64,000 nucleotides of DNA from Strobilurus pachycystidiatus (lineage: Eukaryota; Basidiomycota; Agaricomycetes; Agaricales; Physalacriaceae), in assembly GCA_019915135.1 (NCBI GenBank), contig JAHLMK010000002.1:992001-1056000 (forward strand), written 5' to 3'. The notes under the pieces were generated by a model that worked only from the letters and a program-made list of their open reading frames with translations, was not told the origin of the DNA and made no database searches. Below, piece after piece: positions 22,152 through 33,738 of this stretch. Made by a program: the position numbers and the translations under genes. Every line of letters starts with the position of its first letter. The first letter of the stretch is position 1.

Positions 22152-23184
22152 ATGTCGCTGAATCCCATGTCCAATTTTACCAAACGGAAATCTAGTCTCT
22201 GCCCCACGTATGTCCAAGCTGCATCTCCATGGCCCGCCCACTCACCTTTACCAGCAACGGCCGTCAAGCCGTTGGAGATGGGGCTTCTTTCTCTCTCGAC
22301 ACCGATCCTAGTGTACTTGCGGTCTGCCAAATGCAAGGCAACGACGACATGTACTACTACTCCACTACGTTCTCTGGCGGACCCGGGGTGCGTTGCTCCC
22401 TCCCTTCTACTGGCGCTGCTCTCACTCTCTGCTCAGTGGCGTTTTTGACACCCCCAAGTCGAAATGCCCTCCCGACCGAGGGTCGTCGGACTGTGTGACA
22501 GGCAGTGCGGCGCGCGTTTTCCACCCTTCCCCCTTTTCCTTCTCTTCTTCCCCAGAATGTAACTACTTCAACGACTCTGATTATCACATCGACACCAAGG
22601 GACCCCAGTCGTCCGGAGACCAACAGATTCGCAGCGCCACCTTACCCCGTGCTATCCCAATCAGATCGGCCTCTGGCCTCTCCACTCCTCCTCTCACTCC
22701 GGATGACGGCAGTGACTGCAGCGTGGCCGGCTCAGACTTCGGCGGCGACGAGAAGGACGCTCTCGACTTTCTGATGACCGTCTTCCCCAAACAAGGCCTA
22801 AGCGCATTGTCCTACGCCAAACGTGTTAACATCTCAGCCCCAACTCTTGGAGCCGACTTCAACGGAATGGTTTTGGAGCTTCCTGGAAAGCCGAAAACAC
22901 TTTACGTTGACGGAAAGAGTGCCCAGTCTGTGAGTCTGAGAGAGAGGTGCGCTACTGCCATTATCTTTCTTTGTCTTCGACCGAAACGTTTCCATAGTAT
23001 CGTAGCTCTTCTTGATTTGGCCGACGAACGTTTGGACTGTTCCGCCCTAGTCATCGTTTTGGAACGCTCCTCACCTAGCCTTGGGGAATTGCTCCACGCC
23101 TTCATGTACGTTGGAGGGAGTGTTGTCACCAAACCTCCCTTCGCGGTCAACCCGGCATTTGTTCTCGTTGGGCTGGAGATTTAG
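22152..23184 (+). CDS. Ornithine decarboxylase antizyme, decoded by +1 ribosomal frameshift
   Basis: Antizyme binds ornithine decarboxylase, inhibits it and sends it to the proteasome; polyamines stimulate the frameshift needed to make it. Exons: 22152-22207, 22255-22387, 22437-22946 (with the shift inside) and 22998-23184. Frame 0 runs 66 codons to TGG CGT TTT TGA C at 22437-22449; skipping T22446 continues with GAC ACC CCC in the frame of the antizyme body, giving about 294 aa. The body has the family core ALVIVLERSSPSLGELLHAF, MYVGGSVVTKPPF and the terminal PAFVLVGLEI. Introns of 47, 49 and 51 nt fit in phase. A pyrimidine tract ending cccag at 22555 looks like an acceptor, but splicing there breaks the frame, so I leave it unspliced. 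An upstream in-frame ATG at 22065 lies inside a probable 5' UTR intron (22064-22117). Confidence 0.9.
22440..22449 (+). promoter_or_regulatory. Programmed +1 frameshift site (TTT TGA C)
   Basis: End of antizyme frame 0: CGT TTT TGA C. The slow UGA stop after a UUU codon allows a +1 shift into GAC. The peptide before and after (WRF then DTP) lines up with the tryptophan and aspartate around the shift point of animal antizyme 1. UUU-UGA shift sites are known from some other antizymes. Confidence 0.8.
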
Positions 23185-23215
23185 CAATGTCTTACATATT
23201 TTGTTCAAACAGTGT

Positions 23216-23920
23216 TCAACTACTAATAATTGCTCCTATTTCTGATACACGTTCTCGAATGACATTGCTGAGAAAGATACCAACACTGAATCCAGTTGTC
23301 TTAAAGTACAGATAGACGATGACTATCATGCTCCTTCTCAATGAGACAGTAATTGGTCCGTGCCATGAACTGAATAGAATAGAATAGAGTTCAATAGATC
23401 TCTTCGCTCGACCACAAGTTAGTGCCACACCATGTCTGCCGCAAGATCGATGTCTGCACCTAGCCTCGCCATTCCAGACCAATCTAGAACACCAACACAT
23501 TCGTAGCTCGAAGACCCGGGCTTTCACTATGTAGCAGGTCAACTGATCCTTATGTCGGTCGTCCATCTTGCAACCGGCTATGGGACGTGATCCCTCAACG
23601 AAATCCATGACACAAACATCCCAACGTCCTTCATGCGCTGGCAGAAATGGAGTTTGGGCGCAAGTGAATGTGCAAGCAGTCCATGGGCGTCCCAGCCATA
23701 AGAATGGGCACGACTACAGTCATTGTGCTAGAAGTCGCGTCGTTTGCGTCAGTAGCGCGAGCTAGAGCCTTCTCCGCGCCGTTGTTCAGCCGGGAGAGGT
23801 ATTCGAGACCAGAGGGTCTGGCTCCCTTCGCAAAATGATTCGATGTGAGGTCCGTGAAGAACACCACCGTTGAGGGCCTCGATAGGAACACGGTTCAGAT
23901 GATCACTGGAATCGATGTCC
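23216..23920 (-). pseudogene. Decayed fungal kinase-like domain
   Basis: The minus strand carries kinase-like pieces scattered over different frames. One frame reads GLLAHSLAPKLHFCQRMKD (around 23640-23690), the 'LAPKL' segment seen in agaricomycete kinase-like proteins. Another frame continues with VMDFVEGSRP (around 23600), the hinge, and further on come ARVFELR, TNVLV and then VLDWSGMARLGADIDLAADM (around 23440-23500), which resembles the catalytic NVLV and activation-loop DW region. At least three frame changes separate these pieces with no matching introns, so I call it a pseudogene. Boundaries are approximate. Confidence 0.5.
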
Positions 23921-24563
23921 TTCTCTGTTGCTGCAAATCCAGCTTGGGAAAGACATCTAGGAGGATGAAATCATGTATACAGGTAACGCAGACCTACCGA
24001 CGCGGTACACGGTGATGAGCGGGCGTGTGATTTGTTTCTACAGAGTTGTAGTTGTAGTTCAATCTAGTTCAATGCATTGATCGGTATACGTTCGCGTGAC
24101 GGTGGAGGAGACCAGGCTCTTCCACGGCCCGGACGTTTGGAATGGTTGACCTCGTCTGTGAAGAGCGCGAGAGAGGATTTCAGATCGAGTATGCATTCAA
24201 CACTAATCGGAACGCCTTGCTCACGCTCAGCGGCCCTTCTTTGATCATTGCATGGACGGTAGAAGCTAGGTCAGCCGTTGGCTAGGTGATACATCTCGCA
24301 CGAAGAAGAACGCGTATATGATTTTGGGGTCGTGACCGCTCTGACCTTGCGACCTGGTCCCCGTGTAAGGCGGTGTAGATTTCTGGAAATGGATATAGCA
24401 CCTACAAGGCAATCCATGGCAGAGATTGGTCTCTCAGAGCCAGACAGACCACGATACAGTGACGAACCAGTAGAGAGAGCTGAGTTTCACGTACACAGAT
24501 ATAAACAAAGATCGATCAGCCGGCGTTGAACAGTGTGATGTCACCCAAACGTTCTACACTGCC
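23921..24563. other. Intergenic
   Basis: About 640 bases between the kinase-like pseudogene and the Smr gene. No coding exon recognised; it may contain older remains of the pseudogene's 5' part. Confidence 0.4.
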
Positions 24564-25674
24564 ATGTCGTTTTTGGTGAAAACTCTCAAGGGCTTGCTTA
24601 ACTTGCTGTGCGGGTCTTCGGATTCGTCGCAGTCCCAGCAACAGGAACAGCCTCCATATAGACCACCTCAGCAACAGCAAACCCCTCCTCATCAGCAACA
24701 GACTTCTCATAAACCGTCTCATCAACAACAGGCTCCTCATAAGCCTTCTCAAGAACAGCATTCGCATTATCCCCCGACTCAGGGGCATGCGACTTCGCCC
24801 AAGCCTTACAGTTCTTCACCTGAACATCATGTCCCTCACAAATATGAGGTGCGCCATCACCGTTTATGTACTTCGGCAAACCTGTACTATGTTACTTCCA
24901 GGATGATAATCAAAGGAACCAACAAAATGAACATTACAAAAGCTTGCGCGCTAAGGCTAACCAAGAGGGTGACGCTATGGCTCGCTGTTTCCAGGAAAGC
25001 CGCGAGGCCTACTCCGGCGGCAATGGCGCTAGGGCAAAGGAACTATCTAACGAAGGCAAGGAACACCAACACAAAATGGAGGCATTCAACAAACAGGCCA
25101 GCGATTGGATCTACGTTGGTTCGTTCTCTTTCTCTTTCTCCACGATCTTCGAATGAACAGTTTGCAGAGAACAATCGGGTATGTATTGTGCTTCAGTCCT
25201 TACGGTGGATTTGAACACTCGCCGCAGGATAGTCAACCTGGAGAAATCGATTTACACGGACTTTACGTCAAAGAGGCTATTGCCCACACAGACGCCGCTA
25301 TTGTGGAGGCTAAGCGAAGAGGAGACTCTGAAGTACGTCTGATTGTGGGTCAGTGCTTTCAACGGATGCAACATTGCCGCACGTCTTACCTCATTCAAAC
25401 TCAGGCAAGGGCCTTCATTCTAGTGGTGGAGCTGCCAAGATAAAGCCTGCCATCGAAGAGTTGATGGAGAAGTATGTATTGGCCTTGAGGCTTCTAGCTC
25501 TGGGCTTGGCTGACTTGACACAGGCATTCCCTTGTGGCGAATTTAGATCCCCACAACGCTGGTGTACTCGTTGTCGAGATCAACGGCCGCAGGGATAGAG
25601 GGTTCCGACCAGACGATATCTCGCGCAGGCTCGAGCGAGGTGGCGGCGGCGAGGATGGATGTGTTGTCATGTAG
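24564..25674 (+). CDS. DUF1771-Smr domain protein
   Basis: Six exons (24564-24848, 24902-25114, 25161-25178, 25228-25348, 25405-25471, 25524-25674) give 284 aa. Residues about 1-95 are Gln/Pro/His-rich and disordered. Residues about 100-166 form DUF1771 (HYKSLRAKANQEGDAMARCF, ending ASDWIYFAENN). Residues about 173-262 are the Smr domain: IDLHGLYVKEA with the family DLHG motif, then VRLIVGKGLHSSGG, AKIKPAIEELM and a closing strand GVLVVEING. Smr domains bind or nick nucleic acid; relatives such as yeast Cue2 cleave mRNA in no-go decay, but this protein has no visible CUE domain. Exon 3 is only 18 nt. All junctions keep phase. Confidence 0.9.
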
Positions 25675-25913
25675 GGGGAACACTTCTAATACTTGTCGGC
25701 AGCCGAAGGTGAATTTGTTGATTTCACCGATATTCTGTCCTTCGCAAGTATTGTGCGAAGACAGACATTCCTGGTTGGGCCAATAGAGCGGTGAAGACTT
25801 CGGACCATAAAGGAAGTGACGTCGTACTTAGACGTTCTGAGTTAATTTCGAGTAATCGGGTGTCAGAACCTTTGCGTCTTACCTCCATGAGCCTTCTCTC
25901 TTCCATTTGAACA

Positions 25914-27272
25914 ATGTTCGGCGTTGTACCAGCGTCACTCGTTTTATTCTCCCTCACCGCCATCGTCGACGCCGGCAGCAATAACTTTGGCGACCCTTGT
26001 TCGCAAGGAGATAATCGTTTGCAGGCCGGAACCTATCAGTTCTGGAGCGACTGCAATTCCAAGACATACTGCGCGGACAACTCCACCTGCGCCCATAAGC
26101 GTTGCAGAAAAGACGACTTTCCCTTTGGATATGTGGCTGGCGCGAAGGACATACCTCCAAAATGCCCCCGCGGCTCTTTCTGTCCCGACGAACAGGACGT
26201 CTGTCTCTCTTTGCTGCCTGTAGGGAGTCCGTGTCAACTCAATCGGGATGGTGTGTTTCGACGCAATCTCAACCCATTGACCTCTCTCAGAACAGATCGC
26301 CTAGACCAATGCGAAGGACCTCCGAACTTCAAAGAGTTGGCCGACCATACAGGGTTCGGGCTCAACGTGAACGGCTCTATCTGCCTCAACAACATCTGCA
26401 TGTCAGTCTCCGAATTGTCTCGGGATTTACCTCTCTAATAGCGCGTGTTTCCAAAAGGTGGGCCAACGTGACTCAAGGTGAAACCTGCGTCGTCGAAAAT
26501 ACCGCGTACATAGCCTATGGGACTAATGAAGAGTTCATCGACATCGTTTCACGGTGAGCCGCTGAATATTCATTCGCTATAACCTACAAGTCTCATCGTC
26601 ACGTAGTGGAAACTGTCGCAAGGGACTGTACTGTGATTCTCAGCAACTGCAGTGTATACAGATGAAGGCAGTCGGCGTATCATGCGACGCAGACAAGGAG
26701 TACGTTTCAAACTCTCCGGCTCTCCCACTGTTCTCACGGCGCCCTCTTCAGGTGTTCTTCGTACAACTGCCTTGGTTCAGGAGTCTGCGGCCTTGGTCCG
26801 AAGACGCCGAGGCATGTTGGTGCCGGGATTTATGCCGTGGTCTGCATTGGCATAATTGGTGGTGAGCTTTGCATGCTTGTAATGAGCTGTCAGAGTCATA
26901 ACACGCAATTAAGGGATGCTTGGAACGCTGTTTGCACTTTACTATCTCCACCGCTCTCAACGAGATCGGGAGCGAGAGAAACGAATGCAGTACTGGCGCG
27001 AACAGGTTAGTTGAACGCCACACTTCCTGTCATCTTCTAACTTTACCCAGAATGCATTTCATCAAAGCCTTGCACAAATGCGACAGACTGCTCGTCATTC
27101 TATCATGTCTTTGGGTAACGGGAATAGTGCAATCTATACTGACAACTTGGATGATTCACACCAAACAACGCAACAGGCAGCTCCCAAGACATCTGGATTG
27201 CGGTACGTTGACGAGAGTATGGGGCAGGAAGATTTGGGCTCGTTCAATAGACACGAAGAAGGACGTTTTTGA
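25914..27272 (+). CDS. Secreted-type Cys-rich single-pass membrane protein
   Basis: Seven exons (25914-26250, 26296-26401, 26458-26553, 26607-26699, 26752-26861, 26914-27005, 27051-27272) give 351 aa. A signal peptide (MFGVVPASLVLFSLTAIVDA) leads into an extracellular domain of about 210 residues with more than 20 cysteines in EGF/tenascin-like spacing (for example CRKGLYCDSQQLQC and CSSYNCLGSGVCG). A membrane helix follows (IYAVVCIGIIGGMLGTLFAL, about residues 230-250), then a short basic cytoplasmic tail. The function is unknown; I recall proteins of this layout as conserved hypotheticals in basidiomycetes. The first intron (45 nt) is open in frame, so its retention would not break the protein. 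Confidence 0.82.
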
Positions 27273-27542
27273 GCTTGGACGTTGTAGGAAGTTGTATCAT
27301 CTTGGACTATCATCAGACACAAGTACAGTATATGCAGGCGCCGCCTTGTGCGGATATGTAATTTAACATGGCTTCATTTTCTTTGTGGTACATGTACACG
27401 TACATTGTAGCTCGTAGCTATATTCTATGGGCGGACTAGCGCCGAGATCCCGCCCTGCCCGCTCAGGAAGCCATTTTAGGCACTGCCACGTGCCTCCATT
27501 GGCAGACCGGCAGACCTGTTGTGGCAGGGTTGCGCTCTGTCC

Positions 27543-28732
27543 ATGGCGTCAGTTTCATCTATGGAGACGGTGATGCCGCATGGACCGTCGTCGCCATTGT
27601 CTGCGGCAGAGGGCGACGTTTCCGGTTCTCGTCCTTGGCTCGACGATGACCACGCCGAGTCTCCTACTGCACGCACCTGGAAAGGGAAGGCCAGGGCAGC
27701 AACCGAGGACGCTGGATACGAATCGCCATTGGAACTCGAGCACACACCACCATCGATTGACCAAAGGACAGACCTGGAGCAAATTCATGAGGCTCTGGTA
27801 TGTGTACACAGGCACAGTTCCATGAATATTTTCAAACCCGGTATGCTAGGACCTGGAATCTACTCCGCGGGCAGTGAAGCACAGGACAACGTCAGTGGAC
27901 GACCATGACGACTCGGACAGTGAACAGAACACGGACTCTGGGGCGTATCCCCCCACCACTGAACAGGAAGCCGAGACACGACGAGTGGAAGAGGTTCGTG
28001 CTCGTTATTCGGCCTGTGTCTTCTCCTTACGCGTAAGCCTTGCAGACGTTGAGGCGATGGGAAATTGCAGAGCGGCAACGTCGGAAAGCTGCGCGAGAGT
28101 CCACCGCGCGCGAAACCCTCTCTCATTCCCCGAGGCCCTCGCTGGTCTCTGACGTCGGTCGTCGCGCAAGTTCCTTCTGGTCGACAACAAAGACATCTGG
28201 CCGCAACTCCAGATACACTCCGCATCATCACACCAAACTGCAGTCTGAAGAATCCCTCGATGTTCCGCTCGAAGCTGTGTCACCCATACCGACATCCCCC
28301 AACACTCCACACACTCTCATTCCTTCTCCCTATAATCAAAATCCATTCGACAGTGAAGAAGCATTGTCACCCTTTACGGACAGCCATCAGGAAACTGCTG
28401 TCATGAATCCATCTCCAGATATGTCGCAACCCTCTGTACATCCGCTGCCCCACGGACCGCCCAAGCCATTGGGACTTCCTCCTCCACGGACACCGCCACC
28501 CATTGATGCTCCGCCGAAAGCAAGGGACCCGCCGGATGCAGTCTTAGGCAGTCAAATTGGCGTCGAAGAAGAGCCTCCTCGGGTACGCTGGTGGCACGAA
28601 TGGTTGTGTGGGTGCGGAGAGGGTTCTGATCGTGGAGGACATAACCAGGTACGTGACGGGTTCATTCATGTTTACTACGGCGCGTCTGACATGATTTCTG
28701 TTCAGGCCGGGAGCACCAATCCCTTTGAATGA
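27543..28732 (+). CDS. Hypothetical Pro/Ser-rich protein ending in NPFE
   Basis: Four exons (27543-27797, 27850-27993, 28046-28648, 28706-28732) give 342 aa. Visible parts: an acidic Ser-rich N-terminus, a short charged helix (LRRWEIAERQRRKAARES, about residues 134-151), a long Pro-rich region, and a conserved-looking C-terminal patch VRWWHEWLCGCGEG followed by a last 27-nt exon coding AGSTNPFE. The terminal NPF could bind an EH domain, and CGC could be lipidated; both are inference. No signal peptide or membrane helix. I do not recognise the family. Confidence 0.7.
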
Positions 28733-29524
28733 GTTTACGACGTGATTCACGCTCTTGTCAACGCCTCAGTCTTCTGTTACATTATTACCTTTACGCCTTT
28801 CTAGAATCATCGTGCTAACTTGTACCCTAGCCGTCAGTGTATAACCTGGGATACTGCCTCGGACAGTTCTTCTTAATATCAAACCTCGACGACTTGTTGT
28901 ATATCCTCAATCTGAGTGCCGGTGTCCCTCTTGGCCTAGCTGTCCTGTAGTTTCCTTTGCGGTGAAGAGCAACGCAAATGGAACGATTCCCGAAGAAGGC
29001 CCGTGATATCATGAACATCGACGACGAGGCAAAGATGACAGTCAGCCAGAGGCACCTGATGTCAGCCTCATGTGGATGTGGCACCCAGGCAAGAGAGGTT
29101 GGCAGCTGATGAGGTTGGCGGCTGGTCGAGAAATATTCCAAATCAGTACACATGCCATGTGCAATGTGTTGCACATTAGCTACCAAGATGGCGCTTCCTA
29201 TATAGTGATATACAGGAGATCATGCTTGGTGGATGGCGGAAACCTTTGTCAAAGTCCTCGACAGGCTGTGCTCAATGCTGTGATTTGGCCCAGACCTGTG
29301 CAAGTGGGCTAAGTAATCGTATAATCATACATTGCGAAAACCCTCAAGCCCTCGTGCATGTACATTGTACTGGACTAATGTGGCGAAGTGTGCTGCCAGC
29401 GCCTTGGGGCGAACAAACCAGGAAGCTTATTAGATTGCAATGTTCAAGATATACGTTTCAATAACATCCTATATTGTAGATACCGAAAAAGAGTCCAATC
29501 TCTCATCACTGTTGCATGTTTATA
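28733..29524. other. Intergenic between convergent genes
   Basis: 792 bases between two facing 3' ends. Contains repeated TGTACATTGTA-like words (for example near 29359-29371) and AT-rich stretches. Minus-strand frame 28827-29186 shows no protein-like features and is not called. Confidence 0.5.
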
Positions 29525-30967
29525 CTAATGGAACATCGCGATGGCGGCCATTGATGAGATAAGAGCAACAAGTGTGAGGCTCTCGGTAAGAGAAACAGAA
29601 ACGGCGCCAGAGTCTGAGCTAGATGAAGAGGAGGAAGAGCTGGTCGACGCCAACGCGGATGCTAAGAATCGCATCAGTCAGAAAGTAGGCAGCGATATGA
29701 GATGAAGAGCATACCGGTTTTGCTGCTTGAGCCGGTGGTAGTACCGACGAGGCTGCCAGAGCTACTTGTTCCGGTAGCAACGTCAATACCGGTGGTGATA
29801 GTGCTGGTGGTCACGCAGTTGCTCGAAGTGGGGGTCATTTGAGCAGTGGAAGGAGTAACAGTAGTTCCGACGGTGTAAGAGACAGCGGTGCCGTCGTCGG
29901 TGTAGACACCAGTATAGTACTGGGCGAATGTCGAGTAGCCAGTGGAGGTGCCGTCTATGGCAGTGATGTAAACTCCAGGAGGATAGGCAACCTCAGCTTC
30001 GCAACTCTCGCTGGAGAGAAAGGTCGTGGAATTAGACAAGGTTAGTGAATGGAAGGGAAATGAGAGACGTACAAGGTGTTGTTGAAGTCGTAATTTCCGG
30101 GCATCACATACTCGCAGCCCATCTCGTCAAGCTCGTGCCAGCACATGGTTGCAGCATCCCAAGTGTCATTGGCGTTCGTGCAGATACGGAAGCAAACCAT
30201 GGAGTACGAAATGAAAGACTGGAAGAAGAAGTGTCATGAGAGGGGTGAGGTCATGTCCTATTTTCGAGGCACTTACCATCCACTCGGTGAAGTGCAAGTC
30301 TTCTCCAGTCACGACGTTGGTCGTAACATTGCCACCAACAGGGTTACCGTCACCGGACGCGCCGTGCGGGTCGAGTTCGCCTCCCTCATCGCCAGACTGG
30401 AGGTTGATCTTCGTGAAATCACCATAAGCCATAAGTTGAACGTAGAAATCTAGCAGATATTCCAGTCCTTGAGACCTCGTGTGAGATTGCGCCACGTACC
30501 AGTTTTAATGAATGAAGCGCCAGTAATCGTTCCCTCGGGTATGATACGGGCATTGTTGCGCGGCTTCGTGCACCAGGCGACTTCGATTGCCTACGAGAAA
30601 ATTCATGAAATTTCTTCTGCTGTACTACTTGTAGTGGGTGAATCTTACCTCGGTATCACCAATGGTGTCGCCGGCCTCGGGAGGGGCGAAAACACACCAA
30701 TCCTGCACGGCTTGTCAAAGGAAGCTACACATGTCGGAGGGCAGTACGAACGTCGATAGAGTTGATGGAGATCAGCCGCGAATAAGACGTCTGGTTCACA
30801 GTCGTGCCAAGAGTAGCCTCAGCAGGGTTTGTAGTACCCATGGTCCCAGTAGCAATGACGCCCTCGGGGAAGGTGGTCGTGGCGGAGTCGCTGGCGCCCG
30901 AGGACTGCGCAGAGACAGAGTTCAGCGCAGCCACGAGTATCATCGCACTAGAAGCGATGGAGAGCAT
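29525..30967 (-). CDS. GPI-anchored glycoprotein, macrophage-activating-glycoprotein (MAG1)-like
   Basis: Seven exons (30752-30967, 30649-30702, 30500-30590, 30277-30449, 30073-30218, 29715-30010, 29525-29661) give 370 aa. A signal peptide (MLSIASSAMILVAALNSVSA) precedes a Cys-containing domain with the pattern seen in basidiomycete macrophage-activating glycoprotein relatives: WCVFAPPEAGDTIGD, AWCTKPRNNAR, GGELDPHGASGDGNPVGGNV, and DEMGCEYVMPGNYDFNN. The C-terminal third is Ser/Thr-rich and ends in a hydrophobic tail after SDSG, consistent with a GPI anchor. It is expected at the cell wall or plasma membrane and heavily glycosylated. The name comes from a Cryptococcus protein; in a mushroom fungus its role is unknown. 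Confidence 0.8.
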
Positions 30968-31529
30968 TTCGAGGTATGGTGAAATGGGCGATCGCAAGAG
31001 GAGAATTTTAGAGAGCGTCAACTGTAGAGGCGACGCTGTGGAACTTGTATTTATACGACGCCGCGGCAGCAACACGCCGTCGTTTCGCAGTATCGATCGT
31101 GATATTTTTAGTCCTCTTGAGCGTCATCTTGAGTGGTTGGGAGAATACGGCCAGCAAGCGATAAAGAAAGATCCTGGTACTTATGAGATTACACGGAAGT
31201 GTCCGTCTGGCCTGTGAAGGCGGTGCTACTTCAAAAAAAGGAGGGAAACAGTGAGAAGCCTGAGGATGCTCTCATGGGATCGATTGCAATTGACAGCGGA
31301 GGTCTAGGGGGTCAATTCTAATTTTGGCGTGCATGCAGTTCAACCGTGTTGAAGCCAGAGATTCAAAGATTCTGAAGAAGGCTGAAAGGCGAAGCACGAC
31401 ATAATGGGAGGAAGTGGCCAAGAAAGGAACGCGCCATATGCTGCCGTACTCCTGCCGTATGGTATACCGCGTGATCACAGCTGCTTATCGCGCTATCCAC
31501 TGCACTGAGGTCCTTCCTTCAGTACAGCC
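30968..31529. other. Divergent upstream region
   Basis: 562 bases between the MAG1-like start (-) and bleomycin hydrolase (+). No coding exon beyond chance open frames overlapping the MAG1 5' end. Confidence 0.5.
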
Positions 31530-33391
31530 ATGGGTTCAGCCTCGTCTCGTCCAGAATCCAGCGTCTCCAACCTCGAGCACACCAACGAGAAGCGCTCCGT
31601 CGACAGTCTCGCTGCATCCTTCCAGTCAGTCGCGATCCGCGACGCTGTATCTGCAGATGGCTCTCTGTCGTTATCCAACGTCCGCGACTGGGAAGCGGAT
31701 GTGGCGGAAGACCCCAGGACACAGCTTGCTCGCACAATTCTGAGCCACTCCGACATTCGCTCCGCCCTCATTTCTCGCCAGTCCGTCATCGCTGATACCC
31801 ACATCTTCAACCATGAAATCGACTTCAAGACCGGTCCTATCACCAACCAGGCGTCCAGTGGCCGCTGCTGGCTCTTTGCCACCACTAACGTCTTGCGCTA
31901 TGAGATCATGAAGAAGCTCAAGCTCGAGAAATTCCAATTGTCCCAAGTAAGTACGAATCGGCGCCGGACATGGCCATGTAACTGATTACGTGGCGTAGTC
32001 ATACCTCTTCTTCTGGGACAAGTTGAACAAGTCCAACTACTACCTTGAGCTGTCCCTTCAACTCGCTGACCGCCCTCTTGATGATCGTTTGGTCTCTCAC
32101 TTGGCCGGTGATCTCATCAGCGATGGTGGACAGTGGGACATGGCCGTGAATCTCGTTGAGACTTATGGTGTTGTTCCCCAGGACGTCTATCCCGAATCCA
32201 CCCATTCTTCCTTGTCCGGCCCTCTCAACACCCTCCTGAAGACCAAGCTTCGCGAGGATGCTTTGATTTTGCGCGACCTTTCGGATTCGCTCAAAGCGAA
32301 AGGACTTGCTCCCGGCGCCATGACCTCTATCTTGCGCTCCGAGAAGGAACGCCTCATGAAGGAGATTTACACCATCATGACCGCTACTCTTGGCGTTCCA
32401 CCTATGCCTGGCAGCAAGTTTGTTTGGGAATATTACGACGTCGACGGCAACGTTGGACAATTCAATGGCACCGCTACCGACTTCTTCAAGCAATATGCCT
32501 CCAAGCCCTACAGCGTAAGTGAATTGCTTTCAAGACAGACTTGCTGCACATTGAACCATGAATCGCCTTAGCCCAAGGACTCTTTCTCTCTCATCAATGA
32601 TCCCCGTAATGAGTACTCTAAACTGTACACGGTTGACAAGCTTGGAAACATCTGGGGCGGCAGACCCGTTACGTGTGAGTTCAGCCGATGTTGCCTGTGT
32701 TCTCTCCGCTGAGGCCTTTCGGCAGATGTTAACACTGAAATCGAGAACATGAAGGCCGCGGTCGTGAAAGTAGGTGTTACACATCCAATCCACTGCATCT
32801 TACATATGTGCGTCGCAGATGATCAAGGCTGGCGTCCCGGTGTTCTTTGGATGTGATGTTGGCCAATTCTCGGACAGAGTCGCCGGCGCTATGGACCCTG
32901 CTCTCTTCAAATACGAGGTGATGAATCTTATCTCCCTTTCCGCTCGATATTGACGTGCTCCCGAAAGACGGCGTTCGACATCAAGCTTGGGCTTACTAAG
33001 GCCCAGCGTCTGCAAGTCGGCGAGTCGGCCATGACCCATGCCATGGTCATCTCCGGTGTACACTTAGACCAAGGCGGGAAGCCCGTGAGGTACAAAGTCG
33101 AGAACTCTTGGGGAGATGCAGTCGGCAACAAAGGTTACTATCTGATGACCGACGCTTGGTTCGAAGAGTAAGTCATTGGTATACAATGCCAGAAGGCTAT
33201 CTATCTCACCGTGCTCTTAGATTCGTATATCAGGTCGTCGTACCCCGCGCTCTTGCTCCCAAAGAGCTTGTCCGGGTTTATGATGGTGGCAACCCCCACG
33301 TATTCCCTCCCTGGGATCCTATGGTAAGAGTCTGACTTTTACATACGAGCGGCCACTCAAAACACATCTCACGCAGGGCACTCTGGCTTAA
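31530..33391 (+). CDS. Bleomycin hydrolase (cysteine aminopeptidase C1B)
   Basis: Papain-fold cytosolic aminopeptidase that trims peptides and hydrolyses homocysteine thiolactone and bleomycin; yeast Lap3/Blh1 relative. Eight exons (31530-31946, 31999-32514, 32572-32674, 32726-32769, 32819-32917, 32968-33167, 33221-33323, 33377-33391) give 498 aa. Catalytic residues are visible: Cys in NQASSGRCWLFA (about residue 113), His in AMTHAMVISGVH (about 417) and Asn in VENSWGD (about 439). The N-terminal MGSASS could be a myristoylation signal. The last exon is only 15 nt and codes GTLA, matching the short C-terminal tail that in this family lies in the active-site cleft. All seven junctions keep phase. 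Confidence 0.96.
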
Positions 33392-33738
33392 GAATTAACA
33401 CCTTCCTACCCATTTGTATTTGTGTGCCCGTGGAACATGCTTGTGCTTTATCTTGACATCTACACTGCGACTACTCCGGCTGGCTGCGTATCATGCGATG
33501 TTCGCAGGTGTCGAGTACTGCGTGAGATTGCGAGACGCGTTCCATACTCTCGTGCCTGAGCGATCATCGTCACTCAGGACAACAAATGTCCAAATGTATG
33601 GCTTGATTGGCTTAAATAGCGTTCAAGATGTCTGCCGTCAGGTTCCTGCCCTCCCGCTCTTTAAGCCTCCTTCGCCCAACAGTCACGCTCCTTGGACATG
33701 GTCAAGTTAACTGGCCCCCAATCACCTTCATTCCTAGG
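33392..33738. other. Intergenic
   Basis: 347 bases between two plus-strand genes. An in-frame upstream ATG at 33628 would lengthen the next gene by 37 residues; otherwise nothing seen. Confidence 0.45.

Noticed and set aside
22493..22555. Intron of 63 nt in antizyme (gtgtga...ccccag)
   Set aside because: Despite the good acceptor, splicing creates TAA at the junction; the alternative donor at 22495 leaves the body frame.
22393..23184. Antizyme as an ordinary single-frame gene starting near 22393
   Set aside because: That stretch is intron 3 plus the shifted frame; the ATG-led upstream frame splices in and ends at the TTT TGA shift site.
28827..29186. 119-aa minus-strand frame
   Set aside because: No domain, no splice partners and composition like the surrounding intergenic DNA.
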